A stretch of DNA of 30,001 nt from CAZOIA01 sp964579675 (GCA_964579675.1 CAZOIA010000050.1:1-30001), one strand, 5' to 3'. Shown: positions 15,582 to 23,956, counted from the stretch's first letter. Numbers and translations: made by a program. Notes: generated from the sequence alone by a model not told the origin.

Positions 15582-17525
15582 TCAACGCACCGGCGTGCCG
15601 CCGGCCTGCGCTACCTGCCCGCGCCCGGTCCCAGCCTCCGGTGCCGGGGGTGAGCCGGCCAGCGAGCCAAGCCATTGTGCCAGGGCCGAGGTCATCGAGT
15701 CGTCTGTGAGCCCGGGGAGCGTCTCACGAAGGTATGCCGGGAAGCGGGCCGCCCGGGCCAGGAGCATTTCCCGGTAGTGCGAGTCATCGGCGAACCGCGC
15801 GACCGCGTCGCACAGTTCACCAAGATCGGCAATCGCGACCAGGCCGCCCTGAACCGCAAGCTCGCCCCGGTCATAGCCAAGCTGGCCGTAGTCCCACAGG
15901 AACACCGGCCGGCCTGATGCCGCAGCATCGATGGCGATCGTGCTGTAGGTTGTCACGACCGCGGCATAATCGTTGAGTTGCGTGTTCAGGTCCTCCTGGT
16001 GCGGCACGAACAGCGGTCGAAGTCGGCTCGGGAAGTTGTCCGCCGAGTCCCACGGGTGCGCACGCACCCTGACGCGATCTCCCAGCCGGTCCGCCAGGGT
16101 ACTGATGAGCTGGACGTTCAGAGGGCGCGTGCGTTTCCTCACCGCGGTCGGTGAACCGTGGCCCGTGCCGTGCGTGGCAACCAGGACGCGCAGAGAGTCG
16201 CCAGTCATCGAGTCGGGCACCCGCGTCTGCGACTTGTCGAGTCGTGGGTTTCCTCGCCAGAGGACGGTGTCGGGCCGTACGACTCCGACGGCCGTCCGGC
16301 AGAGGGCTTCGTCCCCGGGCGTGAACGCGAGGATATGCCTCGGGGCCGGGGGAAAGAAGTAGCGGTGGTCGTAGCGTTCGGGGAACGAGCCGGGCGGCCA
16401 GGCGCCGTGCCGACAACCCACCGTAGTGATGCCGAGCCGGCGGGCAGCGTGGTGGCCGCAGTAGGCACTCCAGTCCTTCTCGGCCGGGGCGATGAAGAGT
16501 CGCGGACGTTCGCGTTCGAGCCGGGCGGTGAGCAGCCGATGCATAGCCACGAGCTTCGGAGCCCACCGGGGCCAACCCATGAGCATCACGACGCAACGGG
16601 CCAGCGCCCCACGCAACGGCGCGAAATAGCCCGCACCCGCCGCATGATCGCACCAGGCAGCCACTTCCCGCTCAAGGTGTGTCGTACGCGAGGCCGGCAA
16701 TGACGGATACACGAGCGGCTCGCAACGGACCCGTGTCCGCTCGATCAAAGCCTCCAGTTCTGCCGACCGCCGACTCACCCACAGCAGGCACCGGTGCCCC
16801 TGCTCGGCGAGCGGTTCGATGGGAAAACCGGCGAGCAGCCGGGTCTCCACCCAGCCCGCTAGAAGGAACACGATGTCCGCGCCGGGATCGCCAGCCGTGT
16901 ACGCCCCCAGGTCTTCCGCAGGGTCCGATTGCCATCGTCGCAACACCCCCCGCACGCCGCGGACGTGCTCGCGGACCCAGCGGCGGATCGGCCAATTAGG
17001 ATCGGTCCAGTCCGCCTGGCGGAGCCGCCCGACCCGCAGGCCGATACCCTTGACCAGCCTGGCTCCCATCCAGTCGGTGAGCACTTCGATACGGGGGGCA
17101 ACACGCCGGAGCATAACGAACATCGCCGCGGCTGCGACCAGTTCAAACCAGCGCCCGAAACGCGCGATGTCGCCGTCGATCAGCGACATGCCGAGATAGG
17201 TCGGCTCTTCTGGGCCTCGCCAGTTGCCGCGGGCCTCCAAGCCGGCCAGCTCGAAGCCCATCATCGAGCGAAGCGGGAAGAAATCGGTTGCGCACCAGTA
17301 GGGCAGCTTCGCCTCGTACACGAGCGTCTCCGATTCGAAGCGCCCGACAAGGATCGGTACCCCGGGACAGCGGCGTTGCAGGCGGGCCAGCGTCGCGGCC
17401 GAGGGCGGTTGCCACAGGAACACCAGACGACCGCCGTCCAGCGGCAAGTCGGCCGGCACCCGGGCGTCTTCGAGCAGTACGGGGTCGAATAGATCCGCCG
17501 CAAGTTCACCAGACAAGTCGCGCAT
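15582..17525 (-). CDS. GT-B-type glycosyl/glycerophosphotransferase of surface glycan synthesis
   Basis: The protein is 647 residues from ATG at 17525, which has GAGAGG upstream; an ATG at 17546 is in frame but weaker. The C-terminal half shows the features of the CDP-glycerol glycerophosphotransferase / capsule-type GT-B superfamily: RLGITTVGCRHGAWPPGS, LWRGNPRLDK, RVRVRAHPWDS and YAAVVTTYSTIAIDAAASGR followed by PVFLWD. These build the nucleotide-binding domain. The N-terminal half is unassigned and contains a hydrophobic patch (ELVAAAAMFVMLRR). The C-terminus ends in a Pro/Ala/Gly tail. Probably cytosolic or membrane-peripheral. It is the most upstream gene of the glycan locus, 186 bases before the CBS-SDR gene, and may transfer the sugar made by its neighbours. 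Confidence 0.75.
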   Translation of the reverse strand: MRDLSGELAADLFDPVLLEDARVPADLPLDGGRLVFLWQPPSAATLARLQRRCPGVPILVGRFESETLVYEAKLPYWCATDFFPLRSMMGFELAGLEARGNWRGPEEPTYLGMSLIDGDIARFGRWFELVAAAAMFVMLRRVAPRIEVLTDWMGARLVKGIGLRVGRLRQADWTDPNWPIRRWVREHVRGVRGVLRRWQSDPAEDLGAYTAGDPGADIVFLLAGWVETRLLAGFPIEPLAEQGHRCLLWVSRRSAELEALIERTRVRCEPLVYPSLPASRTTHLEREVAAWCDHAAGAGYFAPLRGALARCVVMLMGWPRWAPKLVAMHRLLTARLERERPRLFIAPAEKDWSAYCGHHAARRLGITTVGCRHGAWPPGSFPERYDHRYFFPPAPRHILAFTPGDEALCRTAVGVVRPDTVLWRGNPRLDKSQTRVPDSMTGDSLRVLVATHGTGHGSPTAVRKRTRPLNVQLISTLADRLGDRVRVRAHPWDSADNFPSRLRPLFVPHQEDLNTQLNDYAAVVTTYSTIAIDAAASGRPVFLWDYGQLGYDRGELAVQGGLVAIADLGELCDAVARFADDSHYREMLLARAARFPAYLRETLPGLTDDSMTSALAQWLGSLAGSPPAPEAGTGRGQVAQAGGTPVR

Positions 17526-17582
17526 GCCCGAACCTCTCCCGGGCATTGCTGGGGCGTGCCCGATCCACGGAGTCTAATGAAA

Positions 17583-19307
17583 TCAGACGAACAGGTCCAC
17601 GTGTTTGAATGCGGACACATCCACGAGGCCGCCGTCAGTCAGCTTCAGATCGCCGATTACCGACAGGCTCATGAACGAGAGGGTCATGAACGGGTGAGCT
17701 AATGAGCTGCCCAGCGATCGGGCGGCCGCCCGGACCTCGATGAGCTTGGCGACCACGGTGGCAACCGGCTCGGTGGACAGCAAGCCCGCGGTCGGCAGGG
17801 GCAAGTCGGCGAGCACTTCGCCATCGGCCACCGCGCACAGCCCGCCCCTGATCTTCACCAGATGGATCGCCGCGGCCAGCATGTCGTGATCGCTCACGCC
17901 GACGACGATCAGGTTGTGGGCGTCGTGGGCGACGGTGCTCGCGATCGCGCCGCGCTTGAGGCCGAATCCTCGCACCAGCCCAAGGCCCACGTTGCCGCTT
18001 GCCGTGTGGCGCTCGATGACCGCCATCTTCAGCAGGTCCCGGTCGGGGTCGGATACCACGAGTTGGCCGAGGGTGGGTGGCTTCTCGCGGCCGGCCCGGG
18101 TCTGGAGTTGGTCCGGGGTCACCTCGATGACCCTGACCTCGCGCCGGCCATCGTCGGGTACCCGGATGACCAGGTCATCGGGCTCCAGCCATTGCACGTT
18201 GACACTTGACCGCAGGCGTGCCGCCGCCTGCTTCGGCAGCGGTTCGGGGGCCACACACACGCCATCCTGGGCCACCAGTTGCCCCTCCTTATACACCCGC
18301 GTTGCCCGGCAATCGGTGAGGTTGTCCAGCACCGTGAGGTTGGCCAGGTAGCCCGGCCCGATCGCGCCGAGCTCGTGCAGCCCGTAGTACCAGGCGCCGT
18401 TGAACGTCGCGAGCCGGATCGCGTACGCCGGGTTCAGGCCGGCGGCAATTGCCCGCCGAACGATGTGGTCAACGTGCCCCTCGTTCAGCAGGTCGTCGCA
18501 GTGTTTGTCGTCGGTGACAAACATGAACCGACCGACCGTGTCCGGTGTAACAAGCGGAAGCAGGGCGTCGAGATTGCGGGCGGCCGACCCTTCACGAATC
18601 ATCACGTGCATACCGAGCCGGAGCTTCTCGCGAGCCTCCTCCAGCGTGGTGGCCTCGTGATCGCTCCGGATGCCGGCGGCGACGTACGCGCACAGGTCGC
18701 GCCCGCTCAGGCCGGGCGCGTGCCCGTCGATCGGCGTCTGGCCCACGATGCGGATCTTGTCGAGCACATCCGATTCCTTGCTGATCACGCCGGGATAGTT
18801 CATCACTTCGCCCAGGCCGCGGACCCAGCGGTCGCTCAGGAATGGATGAAGGTCCACCGCCGAGAGCTCCGCACCGGCTGATTCCAGGTGTGAGGCCGGC
18901 ACCGAACTCGACAGCATCACGTAAACGTGAATCGGGCAGTACTTGCTGGTGCGGAGCACGAATCGAATGCCCTCGATCCCCATGACGTTGGCGATCTCGT
19001 GCGGATCGGCGACGACCGCCGTCGTCCCGCACGCCACGACCGTCCGGGCGAACTCCGGCACCGACAGCATCGACGATTCGATGTGCACGTGGGCGTCGAT
19101 GAACCCGGGGCACAGCACTTGTCCCTTGAGGTCAACGACCTCGCGGGCCTTGTACGACCCGATGCCCGCAATGCGATCGCTGGCGATGGCAACGTCGGCC
19201 TCATCGATCGTGTTCGTGAAGACGTTGACGAATTGGCCGCCCCGGAAAACAAGGTCCGCTGGTTCACGTCCGGCCGCCACGTCGATCAGATGCTCGAGGA
19301 ATACCAT
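17583..19307 (-). CDS. ade: adenine deaminase
   Basis: The protein is 574 residues from ATG at 19307 (MVFLEHLIDVAAG), close to the usual length. A GTG four codons earlier is possible, but GGTGG of that segment makes a better Shine-Dalgarno for the ATG. It is an amidohydrolase: CPGFIDAHVHIESSM carries metal ligands H73 and H75, and GTTAVVADPHEIANVMG, GQTPIDGHAPGLSG, GIRSDHEAT and FVTDDKHCDDLL match adenine deaminase. The enzyme converts adenine to hypoxanthine plus ammonia in the cytosol with Mn/Fe at the active site. It lies 39 bases after the MobA-like gene and 57 before the glycosyltransferase gene, so it may share a transcript with mobA-xdhC in a purine-salvage or catabolic unit. Confidence 0.95.
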   Translation of the reverse strand: MVFLEHLIDVAAGREPADLVFRGGQFVNVFTNTIDEADVAIASDRIAGIGSYKAREVVDLKGQVLCPGFIDAHVHIESSMLSVPEFARTVVACGTTAVVADPHEIANVMGIEGIRFVLRTSKYCPIHVYVMLSSSVPASHLESAGAELSAVDLHPFLSDRWVRGLGEVMNYPGVISKESDVLDKIRIVGQTPIDGHAPGLSGRDLCAYVAAGIRSDHEATTLEEAREKLRLGMHVMIREGSAARNLDALLPLVTPDTVGRFMFVTDDKHCDDLLNEGHVDHIVRRAIAAGLNPAYAIRLATFNGAWYYGLHELGAIGPGYLANLTVLDNLTDCRATRVYKEGQLVAQDGVCVAPEPLPKQAAARLRSSVNVQWLEPDDLVIRVPDDGRREVRVIEVTPDQLQTRAGREKPPTLGQLVVSDPDRDLLKMAVIERHTASGNVGLGLVRGFGLKRGAIASTVAHDAHNLIVVGVSDHDMLAAAIHLVKIRGGLCAVADGEVLADLPLPTAGLLSTEPVATVVAKLIEVRAAARSLGSSLAHPFMTLSFMSLSVIGDLKLTDGGLVDVSAFKHVDLFV

Positions 19308-19346
19308 CGCTGTTGCCACCTTGGTTCTGCTACCGTATGGTTCATT

Positions 19347-20087
19347 TCATTGCGGAGAGATCTGCCGATCCAACTGCTCGAGATCTCCAGGCGTATTCAC
19401 GTCGACCAGCACGCCGGGCTCACCGGTTTCCACCTCGCGGACGCGGTCCGGGAATCGGATTCGCAGGCGGTCGAGCCGTTCCTCCTCGGACCACGAAACC
19501 ACCCGCTGGGCAAGATCGGCGGGGAGGATGATAGGATGTCCTCTCCTGCCTCGGCAGGTGGCGATGATAATCTGGCTGCAGGCCGGTGCGAACGCCGCCA
19601 CACACCGATCGACGGCGGCCGAGGTGATGCCCGGATGATCACCGGGGCAGATCAGGTACCCGGTATCGGGCGTCAACAAACTGACGCGATCCCGTTCCAC
19701 ATGCAGTAAACCGACCTGGTCCTGATTCTTCAGGATCCCGTCAACTTGTTGACGCAGGAAGTGCCGGGCCACGCCGATCAGGCCCAGTTGGACCGAGGTG
19801 ATCATCTCGCTGCGATCGCGGTCATTGACGACGTAGGCCCGGGCAAGGGTGGGCGGGCGCTCCGCCCGGATGGTTTCGGCGATCCCGGGATTGACCACCA
19901 CGACGAGGCCCGCAACGCGCGACGCCTCCAGGGCGTCGATCACGGTGGCGAGTATCGACCGTCCGTGGATCGGCTCGAGCAGCTTACTGTGGCCGGACCC
20001 GCGTTCGGGCCCACCGGCCGCCTTGAACCGCCGGCCGGCACCCGCCGCCGGTACGACCGCCCACACTTTCACCGTTGCTCTGGTCAT
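19347..20087 (-). CDS. MobA/MocA-like NTP-transferase
   Basis: The 246-residue protein opens with the nucleotidyltransferase signature VVPAAGAGRRFKAAGG and later HSKLLEPIHGRSIL, YLICPGDHPGITSAAV, GRRGHPIILPADL and VDVNTPGDL. The GDHP.I and GHPi.lp segments are those of molybdenum cofactor cytidylyltransferase (MocA) and its relatives, which add CMP (or GMP) to molybdopterin. The family loop usually runs directly to the Lys; here about ten extra residues (GGPERGSGHS) intervene. The ATG overlaps the XdhC stop by ATGA. Pairing with XdhC argues for cofactor maturation of a xanthine-dehydrogenase-type enzyme. No such enzyme is encoded in the window. Confidence 0.85.
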   Translation of the reverse strand: MTRATVKVWAVVPAAGAGRRFKAAGGPERGSGHSKLLEPIHGRSILATVIDALEASRVAGLVVVVNPGIAETIRAERPPTLARAYVVNDRDRSEMITSVQLGLIGVARHFLRQQVDGILKNQDQVGLLHVERDRVSLLTPDTGYLICPGDHPGITSAAVDRCVAAFAPACSQIIIATCRGRRGHPIILPADLAQRVVSWSEEERLDRLRIRFPDRVREVETGEPGVLVDVNTPGDLEQLDRQISPQ

Positions 20088-21034
20088 CCGCCGGCACCAA
20101 TTGCCACCGGGCCTTCGACCAACGTCACTTTGTCGGCTCGCCGGACCTGAATCAACTCCGCCGCGATACTAACGGCAATCTCCGGCACCGTCACCGCCCC
20201 GATTTTCAGCCCGATCGGCGAGTGAACGCGCTCGAGCCCCGCCCGATCCACGCCCAGTTGCGTCAGGTCGTCGAAGATGGTGTTGATCTTCCGCCTGCTG
20301 CCGATCATACCGATGTACCTGGCCGGCGAGTCGATCACCGCGTGCAACGCCTGCTCATCATTCCGGTGGTCTCGGGTGGCCACGACAACGTAGGTATTCG
20401 CGTCGATCGGCCAGCCCCGCAGGATATCGGTAACGTCACCGGCCACGCACTCGATGGGAGATTCAAACCGGCCGGGCCGCAGAAGATCGGACCGGTCGTC
20501 CACGACCACGACGCGATAATCAAGCGTAACGGCGAGTTTCGCCAGGGCTGCCCCCACGTGTCCGGCTCCAGCGATGAGCAGCGTCGGCGTCGGCTCGATG
20601 TACATGCGGTATTCGATGTGCCGGCCCTCGTGCTGCAGGCGAAGCGGGATCATCGTGGCCCGCTGTTCACGCAACCGGGGGATGGCTTCGCGGAACGGTG
20701 CCGCCGATGCCGGTTCGGCGATCGGCACGACGGCGATATCCATCTCGCCCCCGCAGATCAGGCCGTCGTCCCCGCTGCGGTCACGGTCGAGCCGAAACGA
20801 CAGGAGTCCGGACTCCCCGCTCGCCGCCATGCCGAACGCGCGCTGTCGCGTCTGGGCTTCGATACATCCCCCGCCGATCGTGCCCTCGAATGTGCCGTCC
20901 GCGTGCAGAAGCAGGCTCGCCCCGGCGGTCTGCGGCGTCGAGCCCCGGGTGCTGACGATGGTGCACAGGGCGCACCACCGCCCCGCGTCCACGCTCTTGA
21001 TAAGCGACTCAAGGAGTTGCCCGAAAGCGACCAC
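20084..21034 (-). CDS. XdhC/CoxI-family molybdenum hydroxylase maturation protein
   Basis: Two XdhC domains are seen. The N-terminal one has CALCTIVSTRGSTPQTAGASLLL, GTIGGGCIEAQTRQRA and DDGLICGGEMDI. The C-terminal Rossmann domain has LLIAGAGHVGAALAKLA, VVVVDDR, VVVATRDHRNDEQAL, YIGMIGSRRK and VHSPIGLKIGAVTVPEIAVS. XdhC binds molybdenum cofactor and hands the sulfurated form to xanthine dehydrogenase. The frame is open to an ATG at 21208, but the first 58 residues do not resemble the family. GTG at 21034 with GAGTGAGG eight bases upstream gives a normal 316-residue protein, so it is preferred; the start remains uncertain. Coupled to the MobA-like gene. Confidence 0.88.
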   Translation of the reverse strand: MVAFGQLLESLIKSVDAGRWCALCTIVSTRGSTPQTAGASLLLHADGTFEGTIGGGCIEAQTRQRAFGMAASGESGLLSFRLDRDRSGDDGLICGGEMDIAVVPIAEPASAAPFREAIPRLREQRATMIPLRLQHEGRHIEYRMYIEPTPTLLIAGAGHVGAALAKLAVTLDYRVVVVDDRSDLLRPGRFESPIECVAGDVTDILRGWPIDANTYVVVATRDHRNDEQALHAVIDSPARYIGMIGSRRKINTIFDDLTQLGVDRAGLERVHSPIGLKIGAVTVPEIAVSIAAELIQVRRADKVTLVEGPVAIGAGG

Positions 21035-21231
21035 GTCAACGGCCTCACTCAACACGCAAACACTCACGCGGCCGTATTCTACTCGGCCCGGGCGGATCTG
21101 GAAAACAGGCACCCGGATCAAGATTCCCATCTCAGGCCCGGCGCCGGGGAAATTGAAGTCGCAACTCGGGGACGCTATGGTGGGCGGTCCACCGGGATGA
21201 TGAGGCATCGTATGACCGCGGGATTTCTGGA

Positions 21232-21663
21232 ATGACCACTTGGCTGGCTGTGCTGATCGGGATGCTGGGGTGCAGTGCGAATGTCTCGGCGCCGGGGCAG
21301 CAAGTCTTGCCGCACCGCTCGTGGCAATTCCACGATGCCCACGGGGATTATTTGCGACAGGCCATCCCCAAGGCCAAGGCTGCGGGAATGAACCGCATCC
21401 AGCTCTCGCACCAGATCGTCATGGATGCCGAGCAGCTCTGGCAAGGCGCCGGGCACGAGCAGCGACTGGCGCTGGTGCGCAAGGCCGCCGACGCCACGCC
21501 GGAGGAACTCCAGGCCATCCGCGAGCAGGCCCGCGCGCACATCAAGGAGATGCGAACGTGGGCGGGCCGGATGGAGGAGCGTTACGGCAAGGACATCTGG
21601 CCCGGCAACCCGGAGCGGCTGAGGCACTTCGCCCACGAGGCGGAGAAACAGCTTTCAAAGTGA
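21232..21663 (+). CDS. short exported protein, possibly truncated
   Basis: The protein is 143 residues. The N-terminus (MTTWLAVLIGMLGCSANVSA) is a short signal peptide, possibly a weak lipobox (MLGC). After it comes RSWQFHDAHGDYLRQAIPKA followed by AGMNRIQLSHQIVMDAEQLW, which resembles the opening TIM-barrel strand of long planctomycete glycosidase-like proteins, followed by a charged helical part ending EAEKQLSK. If it belongs to that family, most of the barrel is missing, so it is either a truncated gene with a new tail or a distinct small protein. No strong Shine-Dalgarno is seen. It is divergent from XdhC. The function is unknown. Confidence 0.6.
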   Translation: MTTWLAVLIGMLGCSANVSAPGQQVLPHRSWQFHDAHGDYLRQAIPKAKAAGMNRIQLSHQIVMDAEQLWQGAGHEQRLALVRKAADATPEELQAIREQARAHIKEMRTWAGRMEERYGKDIWPGNPERLRHFAHEAEKQLSK

Positions 21664-21682
21664 CGGTTTTCAGAAACCGTCA
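21661..21682 (+). terminator. stem-loop overlapping the stop of the short exported protein
   Basis: TGACGGTTT (21661-21669) and AAACCGTCA (21674-21682) form a perfect 9-bp stem with loop TCAG. The TGA stop is in the first arm. No T tract follows on the plus strand, so intrinsic termination is uncertain; it may protect the mRNA end. Confidence 0.45.
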
Positions 21683-21739
21683 ACCCACCTCCGGTCGAGG
21701 CGGGCCGATCGGGCGCTGTGACGTTGCGGTGCATGTGAC

Positions 21740-22483
21740 ATGAGCAAGCCGGTGGTTCTGGACAACATCCCATTTCAGATTGACCGCGATTGCCTCCTGA
21801 GAGAACTGCGGATCCAGGATCAGGCCGGCTACTCAAAGCGGGCCGCTGAACTTGCCCGGCAGGCCGAAGCCATCGCCAGGCCTCGCGGGCTTTACCGGGT
21901 CGCGTACGTCGAGTCGAGGCAGCCCGACTCCGTGGTCATTGAAGGAGTCACCCTGACGAGCCGGGTGCTTCGCGTCAACCTCGACGATGCCCACCGCGTA
22001 TTCCCCTTTGTCACCACCTGCGGCCGGGAGTTGTACGAATGGTCCGGCTCGATTGACGACATGCTCGAGCGGTTCTGGGCCGACGCCGTCATGGAGCTGG
22101 CCCTCCGGGCCGCGGTCGATGTGCTTAAAGAGCACCTCGCAACGCACATCCGGCCGGGACCGACCTCGAGCATGAACCCGGGCTCTCTGGGGGACTGGCC
22201 GATCGAGGAGCAACGAGCGCTATTCAAGATCCTCGGCAACGTTCGCGACCTCATCGGCGTTGAACTCACGGACCACTTCCTCCTGGTGCCGACCAAGAGC
22301 GTGTCCGGCCTCAGCTTCCCCACCCGGGTGCGTTTCGAGAACTGCCAGCTCTGCCCTCGCGAGCGCTGTCCGGGAAGACGGGCCCCCTACGATCCCGGAC
22401 TGTACGAGCGCAGGTACGCCCGGGGCAAGGAGCAGGCCCCTACGATCCCAAAGGGCCCGCGCGGCGCCCGCCCGCCCGATTGA
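21740..22483 (+). CDS. stand-alone methionine-synthase-type B12 reactivation domain protein
   Basis: The protein is 247 residues. The body matches the vitamin-B12-dependent methionine synthase activation domain: VFPFVTTCGRELYEW, ERFWADAVMELALRAAVDVL, and SSMNPGSLGDWPIEEQRALF, the SAM-binding region. In MetH this domain provides the reductive methylation that rescues oxidised cobalamin. Here it is not fused to MetH and has an added C-terminal cysteine cluster C202-QL-C205-PRER-C210, which could hold an Fe-S centre or metal. That points to a free-standing corrinoid reactivase for a partner corrinoid protein elsewhere. The tail is Pro/Arg-rich. It runs convergent to the YkgJ-like gene with 26 bases between the stops. 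Confidence 0.85.
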   Translation: MSKPVVLDNIPFQIDRDCLLRELRIQDQAGYSKRAAELARQAEAIARPRGLYRVAYVESRQPDSVVIEGVTLTSRVLRVNLDDAHRVFPFVTTCGRELYEWSGSIDDMLERFWADAVMELALRAAVDVLKEHLATHIRPGPTSSMNPGSLGDWPIEEQRALFKILGNVRDLIGVELTDHFLLVPTKSVSGLSFPTRVRFENCQLCPRERCPGRRAPYDPGLYERRYARGKEQAPTIPKGPRGARPPD

Positions 22484-22509
22484 AGGCAGCGAACTGAGAC
22501 CGGGCCGAT

Positions 22510-22938
22510 CTACTCCCAGGACTTCTTGAGCCGGAGCTCCTCGATCTGCTCGAAGTCGTACGGCCGGCCGTTGTTCATACCCGGACAGGTCTCGGCGGCC
22601 TCAGCCCAGGCGTCGGGTGACTTGAGGTTGACAATCCAGAAAGGCCAAGTCCGGCATTGTAGCGGGCGGACCGGGTAGATGCTGCAGATCCTTTGTCCGT
22701 TGCGGTTCGACTGGAGGAAGATGCAGTCTCCATTCGGCTTTTCGGTGAGGGAATACTTGAACCCGACCCGATGGAGCTGGTTCCTGGGCAGCCACCCGTC
22801 GTCGCGGTCCAGGAACGCCGCAATGCGCCGGATCTCCTCGCGAGAGACCCACACGTAACCCGGAGCACCCGTACAGCAGTTGCCGCACCCGGTGCAGGTG
22901 AATCGCAACCCGCCCTTGTACCACTTGTCGGTGGGCAC
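22510..22938 (-). CDS. YkgJ-family cysteine-cluster protein
   Basis: The protein is 142 residues from GTG at 22938. The N-terminal FTCTGCGNCCTGAPGYVWVS has the C15-xx-C18-xx-CC cluster of the YkgJ/zinc-or-iron-chelating (formerly UPF0153) family. More conserved cysteines follow in GDCIFL, RICSIYPVRPLQCRTWPFW and ETCPGM. These proteins are thought to bind Zn or an Fe-S cluster; the role is unsettled. An open frame continues to 23199, but GGAGG at seven bases before the GTG and the start of homology at MPTDKW decide the start. It is divergent from the DedA gene across 247 bases. Confidence 0.88.
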   Translation of the reverse strand: MPTDKWYKGGLRFTCTGCGNCCTGAPGYVWVSREEIRRIAAFLDRDDGWLPRNQLHRVGFKYSLTEKPNGDCIFLQSNRNGQRICSIYPVRPLQCRTWPFWIVNLKSPDAWAEAAETCPGMNNGRPYDFEQIEELRLKKSWE

Positions 22939-22945
22939 GCGGAGA

Positions 22946-22950
22946 CCTCC
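22946..22950 (-). promoter_or_regulatory. Shine-Dalgarno deciding the GTG start of the YkgJ-like gene
   Basis: GGAGG on the minus strand lies seven bases before GTG at 22938. It supports a 142-residue protein over a 229-residue one whose N-terminus reads through the intergenic region. Confidence 0.6.
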
Positions 22951-23110
22951 GGTAGAATGATTGCAGTCAGGGTCAACGAACGGCGATCGCGCTCTCCGGT
23001 CGGACTCCCCTCGCCACATGAGCAGAGAGTGAACCGCAGGCCGCAGCTTGATGCCTCCGCGCCCGCTCCCCGGGGGCCTCAAGCCGGGGGCTCTTATTCG
23101 AGGATAGTCG

Positions 23111-23139
23111 TTGCAAGGCCCGACGGCAATGATTATAGA
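23111..23139 (+). promoter_or_regulatory. candidate sigma-70-type promoter for the DedA gene
   Basis: TTGCAA (23111-23116) and TATAGA (23134-23139) are separated by 17 bases, each matching the consensus hexamer at four of six positions. The -10 lies 46 bases before the ATG in a locally AT-richer segment. This is by eye only. Confidence 0.35.
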
Positions 23140-23185
23140 GGTAAAACAGGCACGGGGTGCCGGTTCGCGATCAAAGGGATCTTGA

Positions 23186-23956
23186 ATGCCGTACGTCAAA
23201 TGGCATTATCTCGGTGTTCTCGGCGTGCTGATCGCCTGCAGTCTGGGTCTGCCGTTGCCGGAAGATGTTCCGCTGCTGGCCGGTGGATTTCTCTGCCACC
23301 GGGCTCTGGCGAGTTTGCACGTCATGATCCCCGTGGCCATGGTGGGTGTGCTGGGAGGTGATTTCATCCTGTTCGGGATGGGGCGGAAGTTCGGCCACCG
23401 CGTTACCGAACACCGCATTATTCGCCGGCTGGTGAATCCGTCGCGGTTGCTGATGGCAGAACATCTATTCGCACAGCATGGGGCCAAGATTATCTTCGCC
23501 GGCCGGTTCCTGCCCGGCCTGCGTCCCATGATCTTCATGGCGTCCGGCGTGCTCAAGGTGCCGTTCTGGAGATTTGCCGCGGTGAACGGGTTAGCCGCCT
23601 GCATCCACGTGCCGACGCTGGTGCTTTTGGGCAAGTTCTTCGGGCACAATCTGCACCAGATCAAGAGTGACGTGCGGACGGTGACGAACACGATTGCACT
23701 GGCGATCCTGGTGGTTGGGTTGATCGCCGCGGGGGTCTACCTCCACCGCCGGCAGAGGAGGATGATGGCCTCCGCCGGTGTGGATCGAGGTACTGACGCC
23801 GATACGCTGGCCGATCTGCCTCCGGGAGACGAGGTGCTGCAGTTTGATCCCGACTCGCCGGGCGGGGACTCGGCACCGTCCGGTGATGCCGCCGCCCCCG
23901 CTGCCGCGGCGTCGCCTCGCGCGTCGACCACCGCCAACCCGACCGCCAACGGCTAA
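23186..23956 (+). CDS. DedA/VTT-domain membrane protein
   Basis: The protein is 256 residues, start preceded by AAAGGGA. It is an integral membrane protein with hydrophobic segments around 8-28, 46-62, 128-150 and 166-187. Family hallmarks are GLPLPEDVPLLAGGFL (residues 21-36) with its acidic residue, and AGRFLPGLRPMIFMASG, the conserved R-F-x-P-G-x-R motif. DedA/VTT proteins are linked to flipping of lipid carriers and phospholipids and to membrane homeostasis. The C-terminal ~60 residues form a cytosolic, Ala/Pro/Asp-rich low-complexity tail not usual in the family. It could serve undecaprenyl-phosphate recycling for glycan synthesis, but that link is inference. Confidence 0.9.
   Translation: MPYVKWHYLGVLGVLIACSLGLPLPEDVPLLAGGFLCHRALASLHVMIPVAMVGVLGGDFILFGMGRKFGHRVTEHRIIRRLVNPSRLLMAEHLFAQHGAKIIFAGRFLPGLRPMIFMASGVLKVPFWRFAAVNGLAACIHVPTLVLLGKFFGHNLHQIKSDVRTVTNTIALAILVVGLIAAGVYLHRRQRRMMASAGVDRGTDADTLADLPPGDEVLQFDPDSPGGDSAPSGDAAAPAAAASPRASTTANPTANG

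Noticed and set aside
20075..21235. 386-codon plus-strand open frame
   Set aside because: It is antisense to XdhC, whose motifs are unmistakable.
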